Positions 56,151 through 63,888 of a stretch of DNA of 64,000 bases are shown piece by piece (position 1 is the stretch's first letter; every line of letters starts with the position of its first letter). The translations under genes were made by a program, and so were the position numbers. The notes under the pieces are model-generated. The model had not been told where the DNA came from and did not search any database. It was given only the letters and a program-made list of their open reading frames with translations. The DNA is taken from assembly GCA_016235865.1 (NCBI GenBank), contig JACRIK010000033.1:47083-111082 (forward strand). Direction: 5' to 3'. Source of the DNA: Planctomycetota bacterium (GTDB lineage: Bacteria; Planctomycetota; MHYJ01; JACQXL01).

Positions 56151-59100
56151 ATGAGTAAATCTGACTTGCTGATTAAAACCGATTTGGGACTTTTATCCCG
56201 ATTGCTCATCGGGGTCGGCATCTCTTTAATCGCCTTATTGGTTTCAGTAAATTGCGGCGGCCCGGCGGTAGCCAAATCGAGAAGTCTTTCCATCACGTCC
56301 CAGCTTCCGGCCAAGGTTTCGGGCACGGCAGTCGTTATGGAAAACGTCGCGCCGGCGGCAATCCCGCCTAATTCAGCCAATGTGCCGGTCGTTCACTTCG
56401 CTATGGCTACTAACCAGCCGGATATTATCCTGAAATCCGTCCGGTTTGACCAGACCGGAACCCTCAAGGATAACGATATCAAGGGTATTAAGCTCTTTCT
56501 GGATAACGGAGATGAAGCTTTCAATGCCATCACCGATATCCTGCTTTCCTCGTCGGTTCTCAAGAACGATGCCTGTGAATTCAAGCTGGAACAACCCATC
56601 ATCAGCCGGGCCCAGTCATTTTTCATAACCGTTGACGTGGTCAGCAGCATTGTTGGCACGGTTTCATTCTTGTTTACCGCCGAATCAATCGGCACCACCG
56701 ATATAGTCGGCGTCACCGGCAAATTCCCGTTTTCCAGCGCTCCGATGTCTGTGTCGGCTGTATCCGCTCCGGCGGTTGGCGCGGCGGAAAAACCGGCCGT
56801 CAAAGCGCGCGAAGAACCGGCCCGGGAAACCGGCGAGGCCGGAGATATCATGTCCGAACTGGAAAAGGAAAAATCGGTCAAGATGCAGGAAAACGAATTC
56901 CTGGCCCAGAAATACTACGAGACGGGTTTAAAATTATTCAAGGAGTTTAATTACAGCCAGGCAAAAGACACCATAGACCGGGCATTGGAACTAAATCCCC
57001 AGCACAAGGAAGCCCGGAAGCTCTACTCGGAGATACAGTTGATTCTGGGCTCCCGGTCCGACGAAATCAAGGTTATAAAGGAATTTATGCAGGAACAGCT
57101 ATCGGTCAAGATTCAGGAAACCGAGATTGTGGTCAGGAACCATTTTCTGAGCGGAGAAAAACTGATAGCCGAAAAGAGATACAACGAAGCCCGGCTGGAA
57201 TTTGAAGCGGTTATAAACAAGTTGAAATGGATACCGTATGAAATAGGATTGAAGGATTACCTGGTCAAGGCGCAGGAGCGCTTAAAGCAGATGCAGGATA
57301 TGATAATCCGGCAGGAAGAAGAGATAAACCGGCAGCGCCGTGAAGCTGCCACCAGAATCGCCCAGGAAGAGGAGTTCAAACGCCAGCAGGAATATAACGA
57401 AAAAATCAAATCGCTCTTCAAAGAGGCGTTGGTTTTCTTTGAACAACAGCGGTTTGAAGAGGTGGAGCGCTTGGCGGTGACCATACTGGAATTGGCCCCT
57501 AATTTCAAGGCCGCCGAGGAATTAAAGAAAGAGGCCATCAGGTCAAGGCACTATGAAGTGTCCGAGAAATACCTGCAATTGCGTTCGGAGCGTTTTAAGG
57601 CGATGTATGACGAATTCAAGGAAACCGTCATACCCTATGCCGGCGACCGGGTGGTGCGATATGACCCGGATATCTGGAAGATAGCCAGCAAGCGAAAACC
57701 GCCCGGGATGGTTACCAGCAAGACCGAAGAAGATCCTGATATCGTGGAAATAAAGCGTAAACTCAAGACCATCAGGCACGATTTCAAGCTGGAAGGCAAT
57801 GACACCCTATACGACGTGACGGATTACATCCAACAGCAGTATAAAATACCGATTATCTACGCCTCTGATGTCAAACAGGAAGGCATTCCGAATGAGAAAA
57901 AGACACTGGCGTTAACCGGGCTGCCTCTGGAGATAGGGTTAAAGAACCTCCTGGAGCAATACGGGCTGTCATACGGATTTGACCGCGAGGTAAAGAGTTT
58001 AAAGATAACCAAGGTCACGGCCCTGGAGGAGGAATTGGAATGGCGGGTGCACAATGTGGATGACCTGGTCCGGGACATACCGGAATTCCCCGGACCGAAT
58101 GTGGAGCTGCCGCTGACGCCGGGCGGAGCGCCGGGTTGGACTATGCCGCAGGCCGATATTCCGGGGGTCAGTAAAATAAACATAGAAGAAGTGATGGATT
58201 TGATTAAGAAGAATACCGGTAAGGACCGCAAGGGGCAAACCACCTGGGAAGGCAGTATCCCGGGTGTGAATATCCGCCGGATCGGGGACAGCAATAAGAT
58301 GATGGTGGTGCATAGCGCCTCGGTCCAGGAAGAGATACTGGAATTCCTGCAAATCTTAAGGTCATTCAGAAGCGCTATGGTTTCCATTGAAGCCACCTTT
58401 ATGACGACCACGGACGACTTCCTTGAAAGCCTGGGCGTGGAATTAAGGAATATTCCCCGCCAATCCATACCCAATGCGCCGGACATCCCCGGACAGTCCA
58501 ACCCGACCGCCGGTTTGCTTTTGGGCGGGACCAGGGATGCCCGGTTCCGGACTGCCTATACCTTGCGGGACCAGAATAACCAGGTTGAGTCCGCATTGCC
58601 GCCGACGGCCGTAGGCGGCTTGGGGCTGCAATTTGCCGTATTGGGCTCTCCGCGTATCAATATGCTCATGACCGCCCTGGAAAAGACCGGCAAGGGAACG
58701 GTCTTGGATTCGCCCAAGATTACCGCCCTTAACGGCCAGCGGGTTAACGTCTCATTTGTAAAACAGCGCCAGTATATCCAGGACGGCGATATTCAGGCCG
58801 GCGCCGTGGCCTATGAGCCGGTCGTAAATACCTTTTCTACCGGAGTGGTGCTGGATGTCAAGCCGGTCATGAGTTATGACCGGAAATTTATTACCATCCA
58901 TGTCTTCCCGACCTTATTGGAGCTGATAGATGTCCGGGAAGTGACTATGGAATATTTGGCCGACCCGCCGGGAATCGGCGTTGAATTACGCACGGAAATT
59001 ACCATTGAACTGCCCTGGCTGCGGCTCCAGAGATGCCGGACCAGCGCCGTTGTGCCTGATGAAGGCGCCCTGGTCCTGGGCGGAATGAAGACCATCTATG

Positions 59101-59258
59101 ACCGGGATATCACCAACTCCACGCCGTTAATGGATAAAATCCCTATTCTGGCGCCATTCTTCAGGCGCAAGGTTACCTCCGAGGAAAAACGCTACCAGAT
59201 GGTTATTATCAGAGCTAAGATTGTGGAGCTGCCTGAGATTGAACAAGACCTCAGATAG
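56151..59258 (+). CDS. TPR-containing secretin, long form
   Basis: From the ATG at 56151 (GAGGAAG upstream) the protein is 1035 residues. An N-terminal hydrophobic segment ends in SVNCGG, a possible lipobox-like site. A beta-sandwich domain follows (about 60-205, VPVVHFAMATNQPDIILKSVRF), absent from the other secretin, then an Ala/Pro/Glu linker. TPR pairs (KYYETGLKLFKEFNYSQAKDTIDRALELNP), a long coiled coil (about 375-430) and another TPR come next. The chain ends with an STN-like domain (ALTGLPLEIGLKNLL) and the secretin domain (MVSIEATFMTTTDDFLESLGVEL ... TPLMDKIPILAPFFRRK). Last gene of the locus. CCCGAT...ATCGGG at 56197-56213 may be a small palindrome in the signal region. Confidence 0.85.
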   Translation: MSKSDLLIKTDLGLLSRLLIGVGISLIALLVSVNCGGPAVAKSRSLSITSQLPAKVSGTAVVMENVAPAAIPPNSANVPVVHFAMATNQPDIILKSVRFDQTGTLKDNDIKGIKLFLDNGDEAFNAITDILLSSSVLKNDACEFKLEQPIISRAQSFFITVDVVSSIVGTVSFLFTAESIGTTDIVGVTGKFPFSSAPMSVSAVSAPAVGAAEKPAVKAREEPARETGEAGDIMSELEKEKSVKMQENEFLAQKYYETGLKLFKEFNYSQAKDTIDRALELNPQHKEARKLYSEIQLILGSRSDEIKVIKEFMQEQLSVKIQETEIVVRNHFLSGEKLIAEKRYNEARLEFEAVINKLKWIPYEIGLKDYLVKAQERLKQMQDMIIRQEEEINRQRREAATRIAQEEEFKRQQEYNEKIKSLFKEALVFFEQQRFEEVERLAVTILELAPNFKAAEELKKEAIRSRHYEVSEKYLQLRSERFKAMYDEFKETVIPYAGDRVVRYDPDIWKIASKRKPPGMVTSKTEEDPDIVEIKRKLKTIRHDFKLEGNDTLYDVTDYIQQQYKIPIIYASDVKQEGIPNEKKTLALTGLPLEIGLKNLLEQYGLSYGFDREVKSLKITKVTALEEELEWRVHNVDDLVRDIPEFPGPNVELPLTPGGAPGWTMPQADIPGVSKINIEEVMDLIKKNTGKDRKGQTTWEGSIPGVNIRRIGDSNKMMVVHSASVQEEILEFLQILRSFRSAMVSIEATFMTTTDDFLESLGVELRNIPRQSIPNAPDIPGQSNPTAGLLLGGTRDARFRTAYTLRDQNNQVESALPPTAVGGLGLQFAVLGSPRINMLMTALEKTGKGTVLDSPKITALNGQRVNVSFVKQRQYIQDGDIQAGAVAYEPVVNTFSTGVVLDVKPVMSYDRKFITIHVFPTLLELIDVREVTMEYLADPPGIGVELRTEITIELPWLRLQRCRTSAVVPDEGALVLGGMKTIYDRDITNSTPLMDKIPILAPFFRRKVTSEEKRYQMVIIRAKIVELPEIEQDLR

Positions 59259-59274
59259 TAATAATTACCTTGAG

Positions 59275-59355
59275 CCCCGTTAGAAACGGGGACTATCATA
59301 CAGAATAATAACCATCAATCCTTTATGCGTGTATATTAAGGAGTTTCTAACGGGG
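59275..59355. mobile_element. 81-bp MITE-like element ending on the start codon of the HAD gene
   Basis: Ends CCCCGTTAGAAAC (59275-59287) and GTTTCTAACGGGG (59343-59355) are perfect 13-bp inverted repeats, the same ends as the 144-bp element at 22779-22922. The last G is the first base of the downstream GTG start, and AAGGAG within the element is the only ribosome-binding site. Confidence 0.75.
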
Positions 59356-60104
59356 TGAGCACATTAAAAGCCGTATTTTTTGACATAGACGACACCTTAT
59401 ATTCCACGTCTCTTTTTGCCTCGCGCGCCCGGCATAATTCCATCAGGGCTATGATGGCCCTGGGCCTTGATTTCCCAGAAAAGGCGTTGGTCCGTGAACT
59501 GGAGGAGGTCATCCGGGAATTCTCCTCTAACTACGACCGGCATTTTGATAAACTGCTCCTGCGCATCCCGAAGCGCGCCTATGACGGCGTAAATCCGGCT
59601 ACCCTGGTGGCTGGGGCGGTCATTGCCTACCACGAAACCAAATCCCGCGAGTTGCTTCCTTTCCCAGATGTCGCGGCAGCGCTCAAGGCGCTGGCCCGGA
59701 CCGGTGGCGCCGAAGCGCCATGGTGCCCTAATGGCACCACCTTGATTCGGGGTGTGATTACCGACGGACTATCGGTCAAGCAGTCCGAGAAACTCATCCG
59801 GCTCAAACTCTATCACCTCTTTACCCCCGGCGCTATATTTATATCTGATGATATCGGTATCAGCAAGCCCAATATCAAACTCTATCAGCGGGTTTGTACC
59901 GAGCTCAATCTCGCGCCTGATGAGGTGATGTATGTGGGCGACGACCCGGTCAACGACATTGACCCGGCTAAGGCGCTGGGAATGATAACCGTTTTAATGA
60001 AGCGGGGCGGAAAATACCAGATTCGGCATGGCAAGCTCCGGCCCGATTATCAGAGTGATAACTTCCGCCAACTGTTGAAAATAGTAAATAAGTTGATAAA
60101 GTGA
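59355..60104 (+). CDS. HAD-superfamily hydrolase, subfamily IA (TIGR02253-like)
   Basis: The 249-residue protein has all HAD motifs: FFDIDDTLY with the nucleophile D10 and D12, VITDG (motif II), SKPN (motif III lysine) and GDDPVNDI (motif IV). The cap region (SLFASRARHNSIRAMMALG) resembles the TIGR02253 group of phosphatases. The substrate is unknown. Start is GTG at 59355; the ribosome-binding site AAGGAG belongs to a MITE-like element. Residues 117-129 (GGAEAPWCPNGTT), just before motif II, are encoded by two adjacent hairpins. Confidence 0.85.
   Translation: MSTLKAVFFDIDDTLYSTSLFASRARHNSIRAMMALGLDFPEKALVRELEEVIREFSSNYDRHFDKLLLRIPKRAYDGVNPATLVAGAVIAYHETKSRELLPFPDVAAALKALARTGGAEAPWCPNGTTLIRGVITDGLSVKQSEKLIRLKLYHLFTPGAIFISDDIGISKPNIKLYQRVCTELNLAPDEVMYVGDDPVNDIDPAKALGMITVLMKRGGKYQIRHGKLRPDYQSDNFRQLLKIVNKLIK
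59705..59738. repeat. two palindromes in frame inside the HAD gene
   Basis: TGGCGC-CGAA-GCGCCA (59705-59720) and GGTGCC-CTAAT-GGCACC (59722-59738), perfect stems. The encoded loop falls before catalytic motif II. Confidence 0.65.
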
Positions 60105-60114
60105 CAATACTGTT

Positions 60115-60210
60115 TGTCATTCCCGCCCCGCTTGTCATTCCGTGCTTGACACGGAATCCAGCGGGGTAAACTCCGACGGGAACTCTACTGAGACCGCGTT
60201 AGCGAATCCA
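60115..60210. repeat. dispersed repeat, GTCATTCCCGC family
   Basis: TTGTCATTCCCGCCCCGC, then GTCATTCCGTGCTTGACACGGAATCCAGCGGGG: nested palindromes related to 36977-37085. It lies between the HAD and ABC genes. Confidence 0.6.
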
Positions 60211-60263
60211 GATGTTTAATTATTAATCGGCGTTCACCTGCGTTAATCTTTTGTGTATTAATT

Positions 60264-61037
60264 ATGTCCGATATCATCCTTAAAACCGAAAACCTGTCCC
60301 GACATTTTGGCCGGTTCCCGGCAGTCGAGAATCTTTCTCTGGATATCTACAAGGGCGATATCTACGGATTCCTGGGCCTCAACGGCGCCGGCAAGACCAC
60401 CACTATCCGGATGCTCCTGCGCCTGATTAGGCCTGAATCAGGCCGGATATCCATCTTCGGCAAGGACCTGAATTTAGATTACCTGGAGATAATGCGCTCT
60501 ATCGGCGGTCTGGTGGAAACCCCGGCCTTTTATCCCTATCTCTCGGCCCGGGATAACCTGTTAATACTCACCCGGCTGCGGATGATTTCGCCCGGTTCTC
60601 TGCGCTATTCTATCGTGGATGAACTGTTATCCGCCGTGGGCTTAAAGGACCGGGCCGATGACCGGATTCGCACCTATTCGCTGGGCATGAAACAGCGTCT
60701 GGGCGTGGCCGGCGCCTTATTGCCGGCCTTTATCCCCCAACGCATACCCAACCAGACCCCGCTGATTATCCTGGATGAGCCGACCAACGGCCTGGACCCC
60801 CAGGGCATTGCCGATATCCGTAACCTGATTAAGAAACTCAATAAGGAAAAACAAGTTACCTTCTTTATCTCCAGCCATCTCCTGTCTGAGATGGAACTGC
60901 TCTGCAACCGGGTGGGCATTGTCCGGCAGGGCAGGTTGATAATCTCCGAGGAACTGGCCAAGCTTCTCAAGGAGGAGGGCATAGAAATAACTGAACCCAA
61001 ACGGCCCCTGGAAAAATACTTTATGGGCCTTATGTAA
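60264..61037 (+). CDS. ABC transporter ATP-binding protein (BcrA/CcmA type)
   Basis: The 257-residue protein has Walker A (GLNGAGKTTTIRMLLRL, about 37-53), the signature YSLGMKQRLGVAGALL, Walker B LIILDEPTNGLDPQG and the switch His (FFISSHLLSEMELL). It pairs with the membrane protein 143 nt downstream. The bacitracin-transport/DrrA-type similarity suggests an exporter; the substrate is not known. Confidence 0.92.
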   Translation: MSDIILKTENLSRHFGRFPAVENLSLDIYKGDIYGFLGLNGAGKTTTIRMLLRLIRPESGRISIFGKDLNLDYLEIMRSIGGLVETPAFYPYLSARDNLLILTRLRMISPGSLRYSIVDELLSAVGLKDRADDRIRTYSLGMKQRLGVAGALLPAFIPQRIPNQTPLIILDEPTNGLDPQGIADIRNLIKKLNKEKQVTFFISSHLLSEMELLCNRVGIVRQGRLIISEELAKLLKEEGIEITEPKRPLEKYFMGLM

Positions 61038-61063
61038 TATAGCCACTAAGGCGCGAGGTTGTA

Positions 61064-61148
61064 ACACACCCCGTCCCTTCGGGACACCCCTCTCAAGAGG
61101 GGATTTTCCCGAAAGTCCCCTCTAATAAGAGGGGATTTAGGGGTGTGT
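61064..61148. mobile_element. 85-bp MITE-like element between the ABC genes
   Basis: Nine-bp perfect ends ACACACCCC / GGGGTGTGT; inner hairpins GTCCCTTCGGGAC, CCCCTCTCAAGAGGGG and CCCCTCTAATAAGAGGGG. It lies between two genes that should be co-transcribed. Confidence 0.7.
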
Positions 61149-61179
61149 AGGTATTGATGCCTTTGTGGTGAAGGAATTT

Positions 61180-62058
61180 ATGTTATCAAGAATCTGGTCC
61201 TTAACGAAGATAGAACTCTTCAAATTCTACCGCCAGAAGATATTCTTTATCTCACTGTTCCTGGTGGTGCTGGTGGTGGTGGTGTCGGTCCTGATGGAAA
61301 AGATAGCGCCGACTACCAAGGCCCAAGTCAATGGCATTGCGCCGCTGATTTCCGGATGCCTGAACGGCTTCCGGCTGGTCACCTTCCTGCTCCTGGTTAT
61401 CGGCGCCTTGCTGGTTGCCTCGGAAACCACCTTCGGCACGATTCGGACCGTCCTGATTGCGCCTATCAGGAGAAGCGAGATTGTCCTGGCCAAGGCCATC
61501 ACCGTGATTATCCTGGCGCTCCTGTTCACCCTGCTGATTGAGACCATCTCATTCGGGCTGGCCTGGTCGGTTTACGGATTCCGTAACATCACCGACCCGA
61601 CCTTCCCGGAAATAGTCCATCTGGCCCGGGCTGAGATGCTGCTCTATGTGCTTTACACATTTCTGTATATTCTTTTGCCGCTGGTGGCCATCGGTTTGAT
61701 GGGATTGTTTATCTCGACGCTGGTGGAAAACGCCGGCATCTCGGTGGCTATCAGCATCATCCTCTATCTGGTCCTGGATTCATTTGTGGCCAACCTGTTT
61801 GAAGAGGCCTCGTCGTTTCTGTTCAACCCTTATTGGAACTATTACCTGGACACCCTAAAGAGCATGTCGGAAGGCGCGTTGCAGGAAATCTGGCGCTTCA
61901 AGGCCATTAACTCATTCCTGGGCATCAAGTCCGGCGAAGAGGTCATGCTTGACTCGGCCCGCAACCTCTCGGTCCTTAAGAGTTTCGTTATCCCAATCAT
62001 TTACTCCATTATCTTTGTTATCACCTCAATCATTGCGGTTAATCGGAAGAATTCGTAG
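61180..62058 (+). CDS. ABC transporter permease (ABC-2 type)
   Basis: The 292-residue protein has six hydrophobic segments: about 22-42, 65-90 (RLVTFLLLVIGALLVASE), 105-132, 155-180, 185-210 and 262-284. The FGTIRTVLIAPIRRSEIVLAK phrase after the second is typical of ABC-2 permeases. It works with the ATPase encoded at 60264. Start at ATG 61180 with AAGGA close upstream; a GTG at 61168 is in frame. Convergent with the triple-HTH gene. Confidence 0.88.
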   Translation: MLSRIWSLTKIELFKFYRQKIFFISLFLVVLVVVVSVLMEKIAPTTKAQVNGIAPLISGCLNGFRLVTFLLLVIGALLVASETTFGTIRTVLIAPIRRSEIVLAKAITVIILALLFTLLIETISFGLAWSVYGFRNITDPTFPEIVHLARAEMLLYVLYTFLYILLPLVAIGLMGLFISTLVENAGISVAISIILYLVLDSFVANLFEEASSFLFNPYWNYYLDTLKSMSEGALQEIWRFKAINSFLGIKSGEEVMLDSARNLSVLKSFVIPIIYSIIFVITSIIAVNRKNS

Positions 62059-62092
62059 TCCTGCCTGATCGTTAGGTGATAAATTTAATTGG

Positions 62093-62992
62093 CTACAGCT
62101 GCAATTGTTTTAATTGCTTATCCGGTATGTGATAACCGGACCAGTGCGCGTATTCCTCTTTAGGCAGGCAGGCATATTGTTCGTAACTGATGGTCAGGAT
62201 AAATCCGCCCTTGACCGGCACTCTGCGGTAATGCGCCTCGGCAAAGAGTATATCGCCTTTGGGAATGGCCTGCAAACTGCGCAAGGTTTTGTAATCGTGA
62301 TAGGCCTGGCGGCTGCCCACAAACCCGTCGTAGGCGTTTTCGGTTACATAATATTTCCGGTTGTCCTTGCGGTATTTGTCCAATACCTGTTCAGTAAAGA
62401 AGATGCCGTGGATGCCGTCCGGGGCATATCTGTATTTCCGCTTAAGCATGTAGTTTGCGACCTCTGTTTTTATCAGGCGCCAGACCCCGGCCACCCTGGT
62501 GGCCGGCAGTTTGCCGTCCTTGATTAGGCGGTAGATGGTCCGGCGATTCACGCCTAATATCGTTGACGCCTGGCTTAAGCTCAATACGCCGGATTCCAGA
62601 TTCACCCAGCCCCTGCACGCAGGGGCTGGGTTCATTCCCAGGACGTGCGAAGGCACCTCCCGTCCGTGGGTCAGGAATTGCCGGACATCGTCCCTGACGA
62701 ATTTCCACCGGCCGCCGGCCTTTACGGCATTCAGTTTCCCTGAATCAATTAATCTGTATATGGTGAACCGGCTTAAACCCAGATATTCGCAGACCTCGTT
62801 TAAGGTCATCAGGTCGGGCTTGATAATGTATTCGGCAGGGGACTTGTATGCAGTTAGTTTATCAAGGTCGCGCATCTCGAAACGCCACTGGCCGGCAAAG
62901 CGCTTGGCCGGTAGTTTGCCGCTCTTGATTAGGCGGTAAGCCGTACTGATGGATATACCGAGATATTTACAGACGTCTTTTACAGTCAGCAT
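62093..62992 (-). CDS. protein with three tandem excisionase-type helix-turn-helix domains
   Basis: The 299-residue protein contains three HTH_17/MerR-excisionase domains: residues 1-48 (VKDVCKYLGISISTAYRLI), 61-108 (LNEVCEYLGLSRFTIYRLI) and 136-183 (LSQASTILGVNRRTIYRLI). Each ends with a GxWRF/GxWKF wing. The C-terminal 110 residues are unassigned. Residues 121-130 between HTH2 and HTH3 are encoded by a perfect 13-bp-stem palindrome. Three such domains in one chain could read a long or repeated DNA site. No Shine-Dalgarno sequence is evident before the ATG. Confidence 0.8.
   Translation of the reverse strand: MLTVKDVCKYLGISISTAYRLIKSGKLPAKRFAGQWRFEMRDLDKLTAYKSPAEYIIKPDLMTLNEVCEYLGLSRFTIYRLIDSGKLNAVKAGGRWKFVRDDVRQFLTHGREVPSHVLGMNPAPACRGWVNLESGVLSLSQASTILGVNRRTIYRLIKDGKLPATRVAGVWRLIKTEVANYMLKRKYRYAPDGIHGIFFTEQVLDKYRKDNRKYYVTENAYDGFVGSRQAYHDYKTLRSLQAIPKGDILFAEAHYRRVPVKGGFILTISYEQYACLPKEEYAHWSGYHIPDKQLKQLQL
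62605..62632. repeat. perfect palindrome in frame inside the triple-HTH gene
   Basis: ACCCAGCCCCTGC-AC-GCAGGGGCTGGGT, 13-bp stem; shares CCCAGCCC tips with the mtaB element. It encodes NPAPACRGWV in an interdomain linker. Confidence 0.8.
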
Positions 62993-63069
62993 AAGATTAA
63001 GTTCGGGTTCGTTAATATGCCATCAACCCGGCCCGGGCGGAGATAACTCCTTATTTATAGTGTGGCAGT

Positions 63070-63117
63070 GCAGCCCAGCCTGCGTATTTGCGGGCTGGGC
63101 TGAATACTGCCAACTAT
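63070..63117. repeat. palindrome upstream of the triple-HTH gene
   Basis: GCAGTGCAGCCCAGCC ... GGCTGGGCTGAATACTGC, outer arms 16-18 nt with few mismatches; again CCCAGCCC-type. The adjacent CCCGCTTCAGCGGGA (63136-63150) supplies the stop of the next gene. Confidence 0.65.
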
Positions 63118-63140
63118 AGTCGGCTGTAACTCATCCCGCT

Positions 63141-63584
63141 TCAGCGGGATTCTAACAGCCGTACTATAATCTGCCTGATTCGTTCGGCTGAAATAGTAAT
63201 CTGCCACTGCTCGCGCACCCAGTTGGCCGTCTTCTGATAACTCCAGGTAGGCAGGTATTTTCTGCTCCGGGCCGCGGCCAGGTATTGGCCGACTTCCAAT
63301 ATCTTCTTGACCTGTTCGGGCGTTAATTTAACCGGTCTGGGCGGCTCGGACAAACCGGCCAGTTCTTTGGCCCGGTATGCCTTAAGCCAGGCATAGACCG
63401 AACGGGTGGAGCGGTTCAGTTCCTGGGCGATTTGGTCAACCTTGCGGAAGTGATGGGAGAGCCAGACGGCCTGGGCGCGTAATTTTACCCGGTGGTTTCC
63501 CTTGAGCGTCATCCGATTCATAAAGAAGGTCAGCCGGGCGCACTCGGCCTGTTCAAGATGTATAAAAAGCGGTCGTCTTGGCAT
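63141..63584 (-). CDS. IS630-type helix-turn-helix protein, possibly a truncated transposase N-terminus
   Basis: The 147-residue protein has the two-part HTH typical of IS630/Tc1-mariner transposase N-termini. The first part is HRVKLRAQAVWLSHHFRKVDQIAQELNRSTRSVYAWLKAYRAK; the second is a winged-helix part with GLSEPPRPVKLTPEQVKKI and SAERIRQIIVRLL. The DDE catalytic domain is absent. The final codons and stop come from a CCCGCTTCAGCGGGA palindrome. It may be an IS remnant or a domesticated regulator. A good promoter lies about 210 nt upstream. Confidence 0.7.
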   Translation of the reverse strand: MPRRPLFIHLEQAECARLTFFMNRMTLKGNHRVKLRAQAVWLSHHFRKVDQIAQELNRSTRSVYAWLKAYRAKELAGLSEPPRPVKLTPEQVKKILEVGQYLAAARSRKYLPTWSYQKTANWVREQWQITISAERIRQIIVRLLESR

Positions 63585-63795
63585 CTTAATATCAAATCAG
63601 TTCTTCCTGATTCCGCAAATCAATATTTCCTGATTCGCAAGTCCATCTTTCCACTTATCCCCTAAAACCGGCATTTTTCAGCAGAAATCTCCCTATTTAA
63701 CCGTGATTTTGCCCGGTATCCGGCCATTAGTTGCCCAAAGATAGGGATAAAAATTCCCTGGAACTGGTTAATCCCTATTATCTGAATTATCTTAC

Positions 63796-63824
63796 TTAAT
63801 ACCAGACGTCGCAAATCCTGTCAA
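63796..63824 (-). promoter_or_regulatory. consensus sigma70 promoter for the HTH gene
   Basis: Minus strand TTGACA (63819-63824), 17-nt spacer, TATTAA (63796-63801). The leader of roughly 200 nt holds no gene. Confidence 0.65.
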
Positions 63825-63888
63825 GGAATGTAGTAGAATGTTGCAAGGTATGACACAGTATGTCACTGGCCTATATCCCCACCCCCGG

